Assembly (NCBI RefSeq): GCF_030285665.1
Contig: NZ_CP127295.1
Span: 5,146,001 to 5,210,000, forward strand
From: Amycolatopsis mongoliensis
GTDB taxonomy: Bacteria > Actinomycetota > Actinomycetes > Mycobacteriales > Pseudonocardiaceae
DNA: 64,000 nucleotides
Reading direction: 5' to 3'
In this document: piece after piece, positions 56,991-64,000 of the stretch
Layout: each line of letters opens with the position of its first letter
Numbering within the stretch: position 1 is the stretch's first letter
Notes under the pieces: model-generated
Told to the model about the DNA's origin: nothing
The model's input: the letters and a program-made list of their open reading frames with translations, nothing else
The model's database searches: none
Position numbers and translations under genes: made by a program

Positions 56991-57768
56991 GCGCGGCACC
57001 ACCGACAGTTTCCGGCGTCCCGGCCAGGATCACGCTCTGGGCGAACTGCGGATACGTGACGTCGACCTTCGGCTCGTCGGTGATCAGGCGGTAGTCGCGG
57101 TCGAGTGGCGCCCAGTACGAGAACGGCGCCTGGCCCAGCTTGGAGTGGTCGGCCAGCACGTACGCCTCGCCGCCCGCGTGCAGCATCGCGTGCTTGACGA
57201 CCGACTGCTCGAGTGAGGGACAGCACAGGCCTCGTTCGGCGACTAGGCCGTCCGCGCCCAGGAACACCCGATCGGGTGAGATGTGCCGCAGCTGGGCCAG
57301 CACGCTCTCGCCGAGGATCGCTTCGTTGGGGTGCCGCACCCGGCCGCCGAGGACGATCAGGTCGATCCCGGCGAAGCCGGCGAGCTCGCGGATGGCGTTG
57401 ACGCCGTTCGTGACCACGGTCAGCCCGTCGCGGTGGGCGAGGTGGCGGGCGAGCCTGCCCGTGGTCGTGCCGGCGTCGAGCAGCACGACCTCGCCGTCGC
57501 GCACCAGTGCGGCGGCTTCCCGGGCGATGGCGTCCTTCGCCGCCGCGTGCTCGCGGTCCTTCTCGAGCGGACTGCGTTCGGTGTCGAGCGCGCCGCCGTA
57601 GGTGCGGACCACGTGCCCGGCCCCGGCGAGGGAAGCGAGGTCGCGGCGGATCGTCGACTCGGAGACGCCGAATTCCTCGGCCAGTTCCGCGATGCCGCCG
57701 GAGCCGTCGCGGACGGCTTCCAGGAGCATCGCGCGCCGGTCACGGGTTCCGGGTCGCGGCTGGGACAT
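56968..57768 (-). CDS. DeoR family transcriptional regulator
   Basis: The 266-residue product has the DeoR winged helix (FGVSESTIRRDLASLAGAGH) and the C-terminal sugar-phosphate sensor domain (GEVVLLDAGTTTGRLARHLA, NGVNAIRELAG and DRVFLGADGL). Such regulators respond to phosphorylated sugars. It overlaps the MFS gene end by 29 bp and is the last gene before lhr. Its probable operator is an inverted repeat upstream of the kinase gene of the same operon (61322-61360). Confidence 0.92.
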   Translation of the reverse strand: MSQPRPGTRDRRAMLLEAVRDGSGGIAELAEEFGVSESTIRRDLASLAGAGHVVRTYGGALDTERSPLEKDREHAAAKDAIAREAAALVRDGEVVLLDAGTTTGRLARHLAHRDGLTVVTNGVNAIRELAGFAGIDLIVLGGRVRHPNEAILGESVLAQLRHISPDRVFLGADGLVAERGLCCPSLEQSVVKHAMLHAGGEAYVLADHSKLGQAPFSYWAPLDRDYRLITDEPKVDVTYPQFAQSVILAGTPETVGGAAHDGRRGS

Positions 57769-59041
57769 GCGCCGAGTCTTCCACGAGAGACGGTTTCAGC
57801 CCGAAGAACGCCAGCCCGGCGGCCACGGCGAGGAACGCGGCCAGGACGACGAACCCGGTGGTCGCGCTGCCGGTGACGTCGGTGAGCCAGCCGACCAGGT
57901 AGGGCCCGGCGAACCCGCCGAGGTTGCCCAGTGCGTTGATCAGGCCCATCGCCACGGCGACGACCTCGATGCCGAGGATCCGGCTGGGGATGGCCCAGAA
58001 CGGCCCGTACGGCATGTAGACGCCGGTCGCGACGACGCAGAGCAGCACCAGCTGCACCGCCGCCGGCCAGTGCACGAGGTTGCCGAGCAGCAGCCCGGCG
58101 ATGGCGACGACCAGCGGTACCGTGACCGCGAGCCGCCGGTTGCCGGTCTTGTCCGACCAGTGCGCGCACGCGACCATCCCGGCCAGCGCGAGGACGTACG
58201 GCACGGCCGACAGGAACCCGACCGCGGTGGCCGACCCCCCGGTCATCGTCTTCACCACCGACGGCAGCCAGAGTGAAAAGCCGTAGAACCCGGTGATCCA
58301 GAAGAAGTAGATGCCGATCAGCAGCAGCACCTGCCGGTTCGTCAGCGCCTGCCGGTAGCCCTGCTTCGCGAACGCCGGCTTGGCGTCTTCCTCCGCCTTC
58401 AGGGTGGTTTCGAGGTACTCGCGCTCCTCGGCGGAGATCCAGCGGGCCTTCGCCGGCCGGTCCGCCACCGCGAACCACCAGACGACGGCCCAGAGCAGCG
58501 GCGGCAGGCCCTGGATCACGAACACCCAGCGCCAGGACATGTGGTCGAGCATCAGCCCGGACAGCGGGGACATGACGATCGCCGAGATCGGCAGGCACGT
58601 TATCCACAACGCGTTCGCCCGGGCGCGTTCGGCCTGCGGGAACCACGACGCCAGCAGGATCAGCACCGCCGGCCACACGCCACCCTCGAACAGCCCGAGC
58701 AGCAGCCGGGCCAGGTGCAGCTGGGTCTCGTTCTGCACCAGGCCGCACAGCACCGCGGCGAAGGACCACGCGATCATCAGCAGCAGCACCGTCTTGCGGG
58801 CGCTCCACTTCGCCGCCAGCACCGCCGCCGGGATCTGCAGCACGAGGTAGCCGACGAAGAAGATGCCGCTCGCCAGGCCCTTGGCGCTGGCCGACAGCGG
58901 GAAGTCGTCGCCGATGTAGGGCAGGATCACCGCGACGTTCGTGCGGTCGAGGTAGGCCAGCATGTACATGACCACCGCGACCGGGATCACGTACGCCCAG
59001 CGCTTGCGGGGCACCCCCGCCGTCGCCGCCGCCGCCGTCAT
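57740..59041 (-). CDS. MFS transporter, anion:cation symporter (ACS) type
   Basis: The 433-residue product has 12 helices and the ACS-family signature YLDRTNVAVILPYIGDDF in helix 1 and KWSARKTVLLL between helices 2 and 3. ACS members import sugar acids, phthalate, tartrate and similar anions. It lies in a four-gene unit with a four-carbon sugar-acid kinase and a PdxA2-type dehydrogenase, so D-threonate or D-erythronate are likely substrates. The start overlaps the pdxA2 stop by four bases. Confidence 0.92.
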   Translation of the reverse strand: MTAAAATAGVPRKRWAYVIPVAVVMYMLAYLDRTNVAVILPYIGDDFPLSASAKGLASGIFFVGYLVLQIPAAVLAAKWSARKTVLLLMIAWSFAAVLCGLVQNETQLHLARLLLGLFEGGVWPAVLILLASWFPQAERARANALWITCLPISAIVMSPLSGLMLDHMSWRWVFVIQGLPPLLWAVVWWFAVADRPAKARWISAEEREYLETTLKAEEDAKPAFAKQGYRQALTNRQVLLLIGIYFFWITGFYGFSLWLPSVVKTMTGGSATAVGFLSAVPYVLALAGMVACAHWSDKTGNRRLAVTVPLVVAIAGLLLGNLVHWPAAVQLVLLCVVATGVYMPYGPFWAIPSRILGIEVVAVAMGLINALGNLGGFAGPYLVGWLTDVTGSATTGFVVLAAFLAVAAGLAFFGLKPSLVEDSAHVPAATRNP

Positions 59042-60063
59042 CGGCTCGGCGGGTAGATGGCGGGCAGTTTCCGCGCATACGGCGCCAGGGTCGCCGCCGC
59101 CTTGAACGCCGCGACCATCGTGCCGTGCGACGCCCGGCCGGTGCCGGCGATGTCGAACGCCGTGCCGTGGTCGACCGACGTGCGCAGGATCGGCAGCCCG
59201 ACCGTCACCGACACCGTGCCGTCGAAGTCGTACGTCTTCGACGCGATGTGCCCTTGGTCGTGGTAGAGCGAGAGCACGCCGTCGAACCGGCCCTGGATCC
59301 CTTGGTGGAACACGGAGTCCGCGGGGATCGGGCCGACCACGTCGAGCCCGGCGGCCTGCGCGGCGGCGACCGCCGGGGCGATCGCGACGATCTCCTCGTC
59401 GCCGAACTTGCCGTTCTCCCCGCCGTGTGGGTTCAGTGCGGCCACGGCGAGTCTCGGTTTCTCGGTGCCGAACACTTCGAGTGCGGTGTACGCCTCGCGG
59501 ATCGCGTGCTCGATGTTCTCCCGGGTGATCCGGTCGATCGCCTCGCGCAGCGAAAGGTGCCGGGTGGCGAAGAAGATCTTCAGCCCCGACACCCAGAACA
59601 TGGTGTTGAACCGGGTCGAGCCGGTCAGCTCACCGAGCATCTCGGTGTGCCCGAGGTGCTGCGAGCCGGCCGCCCAGATCGCCTCCTTGTTGATCGGCGC
59701 GGTGACGACCGCGTCGACCTCGCCGGCCAGCGCGAGCCGGGTGGCCACCTCGATCGCGCCCACGGCGGCGGCGCCCGCGGTCGCGTTCACCTCGCCCCAC
59801 GGCAGGTCTTCCCGGACGACGCCGAGGTTGAGGATGTCGATCACGCCGGTGGTGAAGCGCGCGTCGGCGACCGTGGCGATCGGGTTGATCTCCAGGTTCA
59901 GGCCCAGGTGGCGGACCAGGCGTTCCAGCACGATCGCGTCGCCGACCGCGACCCCGCGCGCCAGCTGCAGGGACTCGGGCTCGGCGAGTGTCTTGAGGGT
60001 GATCTCCGGGCCGATGCCCACGGGGTCGCCGAGGGTGACGGCGAGGATGGGGAGGTCGCTCAC
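59038..60063 (-). CDS. pdxA2: PdxA2-type 4-phospho-four-carbon acid dehydrogenase
   Basis: The 341-residue product belongs to the PdxA family: GDPVGIGPEI, TAPINKEAIW, GHTEMLGELTG, LNPHGGENG and SLYHDQGHIASK with the metal-binding histidines. The neighbourhood with a DUF1537 kinase marks it as PdxA2, which oxidises 4-phospho-D-threonate or -erythronate and, after decarboxylation, gives DHAP, rather than as the vitamin B6 enzyme. GTG 60063 overlaps the kinase stop by four bases. Confidence 0.9.
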   Translation of the reverse strand: MSDLPILAVTLGDPVGIGPEITLKTLAEPESLQLARGVAVGDAIVLERLVRHLGLNLEINPIATVADARFTTGVIDILNLGVVREDLPWGEVNATAGAAAVGAIEVATRLALAGEVDAVVTAPINKEAIWAAGSQHLGHTEMLGELTGSTRFNTMFWVSGLKIFFATRHLSLREAIDRITRENIEHAIREAYTALEVFGTEKPRLAVAALNPHGGENGKFGDEEIVAIAPAVAAAQAAGLDVVGPIPADSVFHQGIQGRFDGVLSLYHDQGHIASKTYDFDGTVSVTVGLPILRTSVDHGTAFDIAGTGRASHGTMVAAFKAAATLAPYARKLPAIYPPSR

Positions 60064-61310
60064 GGGTTCTTCCTTCCGGTGGCCAGCACGTGGTTCAGGT
60101 GTTCCAGGCAGGCGACGGCGGCGTCGCGCCCGCCGATCAGCCCGCCTTTGGTGGCGAAGGGCAGCCCGGTGTGCGGGCCGCCGGAGAGCCGCCCGGCGAC
60201 CGCCAGGGGCAGTACTTCCGTGTCGATCTCGAAGCCTTCGGCCCCGAGTGCCTTCGTGACTTCGACGGCGATGTCGCCGCCGGTGGCATACAGCCCGCCG
60301 ATCCGGCGTGTGCCGAGGACCAGCCGCGCGGCTTCCCCCAGCGCCGGGGGGATCTTCGCGGCAACCTCCGGATCCACCGGAGTGCCCGGGGCGGGCGCCC
60401 GGGTCCGGATACCCACGACGCGGTGCCCGGCGTCGAGCAGTTCGCCCGCCGCCGCGGCGATCGACGGCGGATCGGGTCGCTCCGGGTCGACGTCGACGTA
60501 GCGCGCGTCCAGCACCAGCTCGGTTTCCAGCAGCTGGTCGTGCGTCTGCCCGGTGATGCTGCCGACCACCGCGAGCACCGGCGGGACGGTGCCGTGGCCG
60601 GGCGCGAGCCCGAGCGCGGCCGCCAGCCGGACGCCGAACGGCCCGGAGTCCACCGAGATCCACCGCGTGCCTTCGGCCGCCAGCCGGGCCGCGGCCCTGG
60701 CGACGGTGGTGAGGTGCCGGTTCGTCGTGGCGTCGCAGACGACGATCCCGGCCGGCCCGCGCAACGCCGCCACGACCGCGTCCACGCCCTCCTCGACGAC
60801 GTCCAGCGGCAGTTCGGCGACCTCCCGCCGGGTGGGCCGCAGGAGCGTGCGGACCCGCGACGACCTGACCGGGGCCAGCGGATCGCGCGCCGCGGGGCTT
60901 TCGGCCAGTGGCACGCCGTCGACGAGGTGCAGGCCGCCGAGGGTGACCCGGCCGGCGTCCGGGAACGCGGGCACGACGAGGGCGCGGGCGCCCGGCGCCG
61001 AGGCCAGGACGGCCTCGGTCTCCGCGCCGACGTTGCCGCGCAGCGTCGTGTCCACGCGCTTCACCGTCAGCTCGACGGGCCCGGCCAGCTCGATCGCGGT
61101 CCGCACCGCCTGCACGGCGTGTTGTGGCGAGGTGTGCCGGGTACCCAGGTTCACCACGAGGGCGTCGATCCCGCTCTCCGCTCGGAAGCAGGGCGCGTCC
61201 GGTTCCAGCGGCGCGTTGACGGAAACCGCGCGCAGCCCGAAGCGGGCGTACAGCGCTCCGGTCGCGTTGCTGCCGGTCAGGTCGTCCCCGAGGACGAGCA
61301 GCTTCGGCAT
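60060..61310 (-). CDS. Four-carbon acid sugar kinase (DUF1537, DtnK/OtnK type)
   Basis: The 416-residue kinase phosphorylates the 4-hydroxyl of four-carbon sugar acids. The N-terminal DDLTGSNA is the substrate-binding start of the family, and GLYATGGDIAVEV plus GGPHTGLPFATKGG form the C-terminal ATP site. Next to a PdxA2 it is most likely a D-threonate kinase (DtnK); without OtnC or OtnI neighbours the L-threonate and erythronate routes are less likely. It starts the operon, with AAAGGAG ahead of ATG 61310. Confidence 0.9.
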   Translation of the reverse strand: MPKLLVLGDDLTGSNATGALYARFGLRAVSVNAPLEPDAPCFRAESGIDALVVNLGTRHTSPQHAVQAVRTAIELAGPVELTVKRVDTTLRGNVGAETEAVLASAPGARALVVPAFPDAGRVTLGGLHLVDGVPLAESPAARDPLAPVRSSRVRTLLRPTRREVAELPLDVVEEGVDAVVAALRGPAGIVVCDATTNRHLTTVARAAARLAAEGTRWISVDSGPFGVRLAAALGLAPGHGTVPPVLAVVGSITGQTHDQLLETELVLDARYVDVDPERPDPPSIAAAAGELLDAGHRVVGIRTRAPAPGTPVDPEVAAKIPPALGEAARLVLGTRRIGGLYATGGDIAVEVTKALGAEGFEIDTEVLPLAVAGRLSGGPHTGLPFATKGGLIGGRDAAVACLEHLNHVLATGRKNP

Positions 61311-61321
61311 CGGACGCTCCT

Positions 61322-61360
61322 TTGCGCGGTTCGGGCAACTCGGATGACCGAACTGCGCAA
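61322..61360. promoter_or_regulatory. Candidate DeoR operator upstream of dtnK
   Basis: TTGCGCGGTTCGG (61322-61334) and CCGAACTGCGCAA (61348-61360) are inverted with 12 of 13 matches and a 13-bp spacer. It lies 12 bp upstream of the kinase ATG. Its own DeoR regulator is the last gene of the operon, so control by it is probable. Confidence 0.6.
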
Positions 61361-61491
61361 CTATCGTGCACCGTGATCGCCGCCGAAGTCAAGGAGCGGT
61401 GACTTTCGCGGGTCCGCACGCACGGTGACCGCGCGCATGGCAGCATCACGGCGAACGCCGTCAAGGCGTTGTTTTCGTGAAGGGGAGTGCA

Positions 61492-63333
61492 GTGCGGATC
61501 CTGTCGGTGGACCTCGGGACGTCCAACACCGTCGCCGTCCTTTCGGCGCACGGCATGCCGCCCCGGGTCGTCGAGGTGGACGGCTCGGCCAACATGCCGT
61601 CGGCGGTGTTCGCCACCGAAGAGGGCACGATCATGGTCGGCCGCGACGCCGAGCGCCGCGCGCGCCTGGACCCGACGCGCTTCGAGCCGAACCCCAAGCG
61701 CCGCATCGACGAGCAGACCCTGCTGCTCGGCACCGACGTCGTCCCGGTGACCGACGCGCTGGCCGCCATCCTGCGCCGCGTGCTCGAGGAGACCTCCCGC
61801 CAGCTCGGTGGCGACCAGCCCGACGAGGTCCGGCTGACCCACCCCGCGCAGTGGGGCCAGACCCGCCGCAACGTCCTGATGTCGGCCGCCCGGCTCGCCG
61901 GGATGGGCCAGAACATCCTGCTGGTGCCCGAACCCGTCGCGGCGGCGGCACACTTCGCGTCGTTCCCCGGCAAGTCGCTGGCCCCCGGGCAGGCGCTCGC
62001 GGTCTACGACCTCGGGGCGGGCACGTTCGACGTCGCCGTCGTCGGCGCCACGCAGAACGGGTTCACCGTGCTCGCCGAGGACGGCCTGCCCGACCTCGGC
62101 GGCCTCGACGTCGACCAGGCGCTGATGGTGCACGTCGGGCGCGAGGTCTCGCACTCCGACCCGCAGCGCTGGCAGCGGCTGCTGCGCCCCGAGTCGACCG
62201 CCGACCGGCGCACCCGGCGCGCGCTGCAGGAGGACGTCAAGGCGGCCAAGGAGGCGCTGTCGCGGCACCCGCAGACCGAAGTGCCGATGCCCGAGCCGTT
62301 CAAGGACGTCCTCGTCACGCGCGGCGAGCTGGAAGGCCTGGTCCGGCCGGCGATGCTGCGCAGTGTGGAGCTGCTGTCGCGGACGCTGCGGTCGTCCGGG
62401 CTGACCCCGGACCGGCTGGCCGGCATCTACCTCGTCGGCGGGTCGAGCCGGCTGCCGCTGGTCGGCACGATGATCGCGGAGAAGCTCGGCGTCGTGCCGG
62501 GCAGCCTCGACCAGCCGGAGACCGCCGTCGCGCTCGGTGCCCAGCACGTCGCCAGGGACGGGCTGGGCGCGCGCACGCAGAACGTCGAAGGGGCGGTGGC
62601 CGCGGGCGCCCCGCACCGCCCGCAGTACGCGCCGCCGCCCCCGCCGCAGTACCAGGGCTACGCGCCGGCGAACTTCCCGCCCAGCGGCCCGCAGCCGGTG
62701 CCGTCGAACTTCCCCGCGTACTCGCCCGCGCCGGAGCGGGCCGAGCCGAAGGCGGGCGGGAAGAAGAAGCTGCTCGTCGGGATCGCGGCCGCCGTCGTGG
62801 TGGTGCTCGCGGCCGGGCTGACCTACTTCCTGACGTCGTCGTCCTCGGCGACGACCTACACCGCCGACCAGTGCAAGACGCCCGGGCAGGCGGACGACAA
62901 GGGCCTCACCGGCTGCCTGCGCCAGCTCGCCGGGAAGATCGCCGACACCGGCGACTGCAAGCCGGGCATGGGCAACGGCCCGGCCGCGCCGGCGAAGAGC
63001 CTCGGGGTGGCCTCGACCTGCTCGGCGCCGGGGCGCGCGGGCACGCAGGTGACCTACGTCCAGAGCGACAACGCCGACACGCTCAAGCAGTACACCGACG
63101 GCCTGCTCACGTCGGCGGGCGGGGACCGCACCGAAGCGGACTGGGGCGGCAACGGGCTCAAGGGGCACTACTCGTCGGCCGCGGGCAGGACGGCGGCGGT
63201 GCTCGTGTTCACGGTGTCGGACCGGCCCCTGGCCGGGTTCATCTACCAGCTGAACTCGAGCGATCAGGCCGAAGCGACCACGCCGGACACGCTGGCGAAC
63301 TACTTCGAGGCGAGCGTCCAGCCCGGGGAGTAG
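61492..63333 (+). CDS. Membrane-anchored Hsp70-type ATPase
   Basis: The product has about 613 residues. An Hsp70/actin-fold ATPase domain (about 1-360) has VDLGTSNTVAV, VYDLGAGTFDVAVV and YLVGGSSRLPLV. It has no Hsp70 substrate-binding domain; instead a Pro/Gln/Tyr-rich linker (380-420) leads to a membrane helix (KKLLVGIAAAVVVVLAAGLT at about 424-443) and a 160-residue outer domain with cysteines (DQCKTP, GCLRQ, GDCKP, TCSAP). This is an actinobacterial arrangement that couples a cytoplasmic ATPase to an outer domain. GTG 61492 follows AGGGGAG; GTG 61477 is less likely. The function is unknown. Confidence 0.88.
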   Translation: MRILSVDLGTSNTVAVLSAHGMPPRVVEVDGSANMPSAVFATEEGTIMVGRDAERRARLDPTRFEPNPKRRIDEQTLLLGTDVVPVTDALAAILRRVLEETSRQLGGDQPDEVRLTHPAQWGQTRRNVLMSAARLAGMGQNILLVPEPVAAAAHFASFPGKSLAPGQALAVYDLGAGTFDVAVVGATQNGFTVLAEDGLPDLGGLDVDQALMVHVGREVSHSDPQRWQRLLRPESTADRRTRRALQEDVKAAKEALSRHPQTEVPMPEPFKDVLVTRGELEGLVRPAMLRSVELLSRTLRSSGLTPDRLAGIYLVGGSSRLPLVGTMIAEKLGVVPGSLDQPETAVALGAQHVARDGLGARTQNVEGAVAAGAPHRPQYAPPPPPQYQGYAPANFPPSGPQPVPSNFPAYSPAPERAEPKAGGKKKLLVGIAAAVVVVLAAGLTYFLTSSSSATTYTADQCKTPGQADDKGLTGCLRQLAGKIADTGDCKPGMGNGPAAPAKSLGVASTCSAPGRAGTQVTYVQSDNADTLKQYTDGLLTSAGGDRTEADWGGNGLKGHYSSAAGRTAAVLVFTVSDRPLAGFIYQLNSSDQAEATTPDTLANYFEASVQPGE

Positions 63334-63382
63334 CCGCCGGGCGCGAACGGACCGTTCGCGCCGCCGGGTTAGAGTGGGTCCG

Positions 63383-63577
63383 ATGCGGATCACGGTTTTC
63401 CGGCGGCTGATGGCCGACGAGTTCGGCTCCGGGCGTGCCCAAGTGCTGGCCAGGGACCACGTGCTCAGCGGGCTCGGCGGCCGCACCGTGGACCAGGCGC
63501 TGACCGCGGGAATCCCGGCCAAGGAGATCTGGCGAGAGGTCTGCGACGCCTTCGACGTCCCCCGAGAACGGCGCTGA
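63383..63577 (+). CDS. DUF3046 family small protein next to recA
   Basis: The 64-residue protein is the DUF3046 family: MRITVFRRLMADEFG opens it, followed by VLARDHVLSGLGGRTVDQAL. It sits next to recA in M. tuberculosis too (Rv2738c), and its role is not known. ATG 63383 is seven bases after TAGAGT (63370-63375), so the mRNA is probably leaderless. Confidence 0.88.
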   Translation: MRITVFRRLMADEFGSGRAQVLARDHVLSGLGGRTVDQALTAGIPAKEIWREVCDAFDVPRERR

Positions 63578-63659
63578 AGGGCGCTGACCTGCGCGGATTC
63601 TCGCGGGGCCGACCCGGGTGGGCGAAAAATCCTAGCGCAAGGGCGTGTCGGTGCCGACC

Positions 63660-63675
63660 TCGAACAGGTGTTCGT
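63660..63675. promoter_or_regulatory. LexA (SOS) box upstream of recA
   Basis: TCGAACAGGTGTTCGT matches the LexA consensus TCGAAC-N4-GTTCGA at 11 of 12 fixed positions. It lies about 150 bp upstream of recA, within the 246-bp gap after DUF3046, and TATGGT two bases after it is a candidate -10 box. Confidence 0.8.
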
Positions 63676-63823
63676 CTATGGTGTTGTCCACATCGGGTCC
63701 AGCGATCCACAGATTGGGCGCCGCGCCTGGAATTGTCGGTCCCCGCCGCTAGCGTCGGACCGGACAGCTGAAGAACCGACACAGAGCCCTCGAGACGGGC
63801 TTCGACCAGCGAGGTGGACTTCC

Positions 63824-64000
63824 ATGCCTGCAGCACCCGACAAGGACAAGGCGCTCGAGCTCGCGCTCGCGCAGATCGACAAGCAGTACGGCAAGGGCTC
63901 GGTCATGCGGCTCGGCCAGGACGGCCGCGCGCCCGTCTCCGTGATCCCGACCGGCGCGATCGCCCTCGACGTCGCGCTCGGCATCGGCGGGCTGCCCCGC
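63824..64000 (+). CDS. recA: RecA recombinase (N-terminal part only)
   Basis: The first 59 codons of RecA are present; the gene runs off the window. [20 protein letters not shown] followed by [11 protein letters not shown] and [20 protein letters not shown] are the usual N-terminal sequences leading to the Walker A loop, which lies just past the edge. RecA drives homologous recombination and LexA cleavage. ATG 63824 follows GAGGTGGA. Context (DUF3046 upstream, SOS box) fits. Confidence 0.97.
   Translation, partial: MPAAPDKDKALELALAQIDKQYGKGSVMRLGQDGRAPVSVIPTGAIALDVALGIGGLPR

Overview
The window is about 64 kb of very GC-rich chromosomal DNA with dense genes, frequent GTG starts and 4-bp stop/start overlaps. 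Several features place it in a mycolate-clade-related actinomycete. These are the trpE / TIGR02234 membrane gene / trpC-trpB-trpA order, class II DAHP synthase, F420-dependent and mycothiol-linked enzyme families, an Rv2175c-like regulator beside a PASTA kinase, DUF3046 beside recA, and LexA boxes of the TCGAAC-N4-GTTCGA type. Recurring intergenic palindromes make Pseudonocardiaceae, probably Amycolatopsis, my best guess. This is inference from gene content; no 16S or database search was available. I saw no rRNA, tRNA, CRISPR array, IS element or prophage.

Region 1 (1-8.3 kb) is amino-acid biosynthesis. It holds the end of hisF, a small membrane gene, hisI and a DUF1304 gene, all coupled by 4-bp overlaps. 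A DUF3592-like membrane protein and a TetR regulator follow. The regulator's perfect inverted-repeat operator sits in front of trpE; then come the trp-region membrane gene, a short upstream ORF, and trpC-trpB-trpA.

Region 2 (8.3-16.0 kb) separates trpA from lgt, which are neighbours in M. tuberculosis. It holds a MerR regulator, an exported peptidoglycan amidase, an unrecognised exported protein, and a four-gene group: a FluG-like glutamine-synthetase-type ligase, an APC permease, a metal-dependent amidohydrolase and an M20 amidohydrolase. The group suggests uptake and gamma-glutamylation or hydrolysis of an amine or amide nutrient.

Region 3 (16.0-30.2 kb) holds lgt, a short-chain dehydrogenase under a KstR-type operator, gltBD, two exported hydrolases, aroG, and a wax ester/diacylglycerol acyltransferase. 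Convergent ends carry palindromic repeat elements.

Region 4 (30.3-42.2 kb) holds an unknown protein, a PASTA Ser/Thr kinase / small NfeD-like / flotillin operon, and the Rv2175c homologue, whose gene is wholly antisense to the tail of an MFS gene. A CGNR zinc-finger gene follows, then a carotenoid operon (MerB-like, idsA/crtE, crtI, crtB, F420 oxidoreductase). The frame resembles M. tuberculosis Rv2172c-Rv2178c with the mannosyltransferase slot replaced.

Region 5 (42.2-52.3 kb) holds metF, a DUF885 hydrolase, an EamA transporter behind a candidate leader-peptide attenuator, a GNAT/YbaK pair, a repeat-bearing HEPN protein under a LexA box, a mycothiol-type isomerase, a VOC protein, an ACT-GNAT fusion and peptide deformylase.

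Region 6 (52.3-64 kb) holds the giant helicase Lhr downstream of a four-gene four-carbon sugar-acid operon (dtnK-like, pdxA2, MFS, DeoR) with its own candidate operator. A membrane-anchored Hsp70-type ATPase, DUF3046 and the start of recA with its LexA box close the window.
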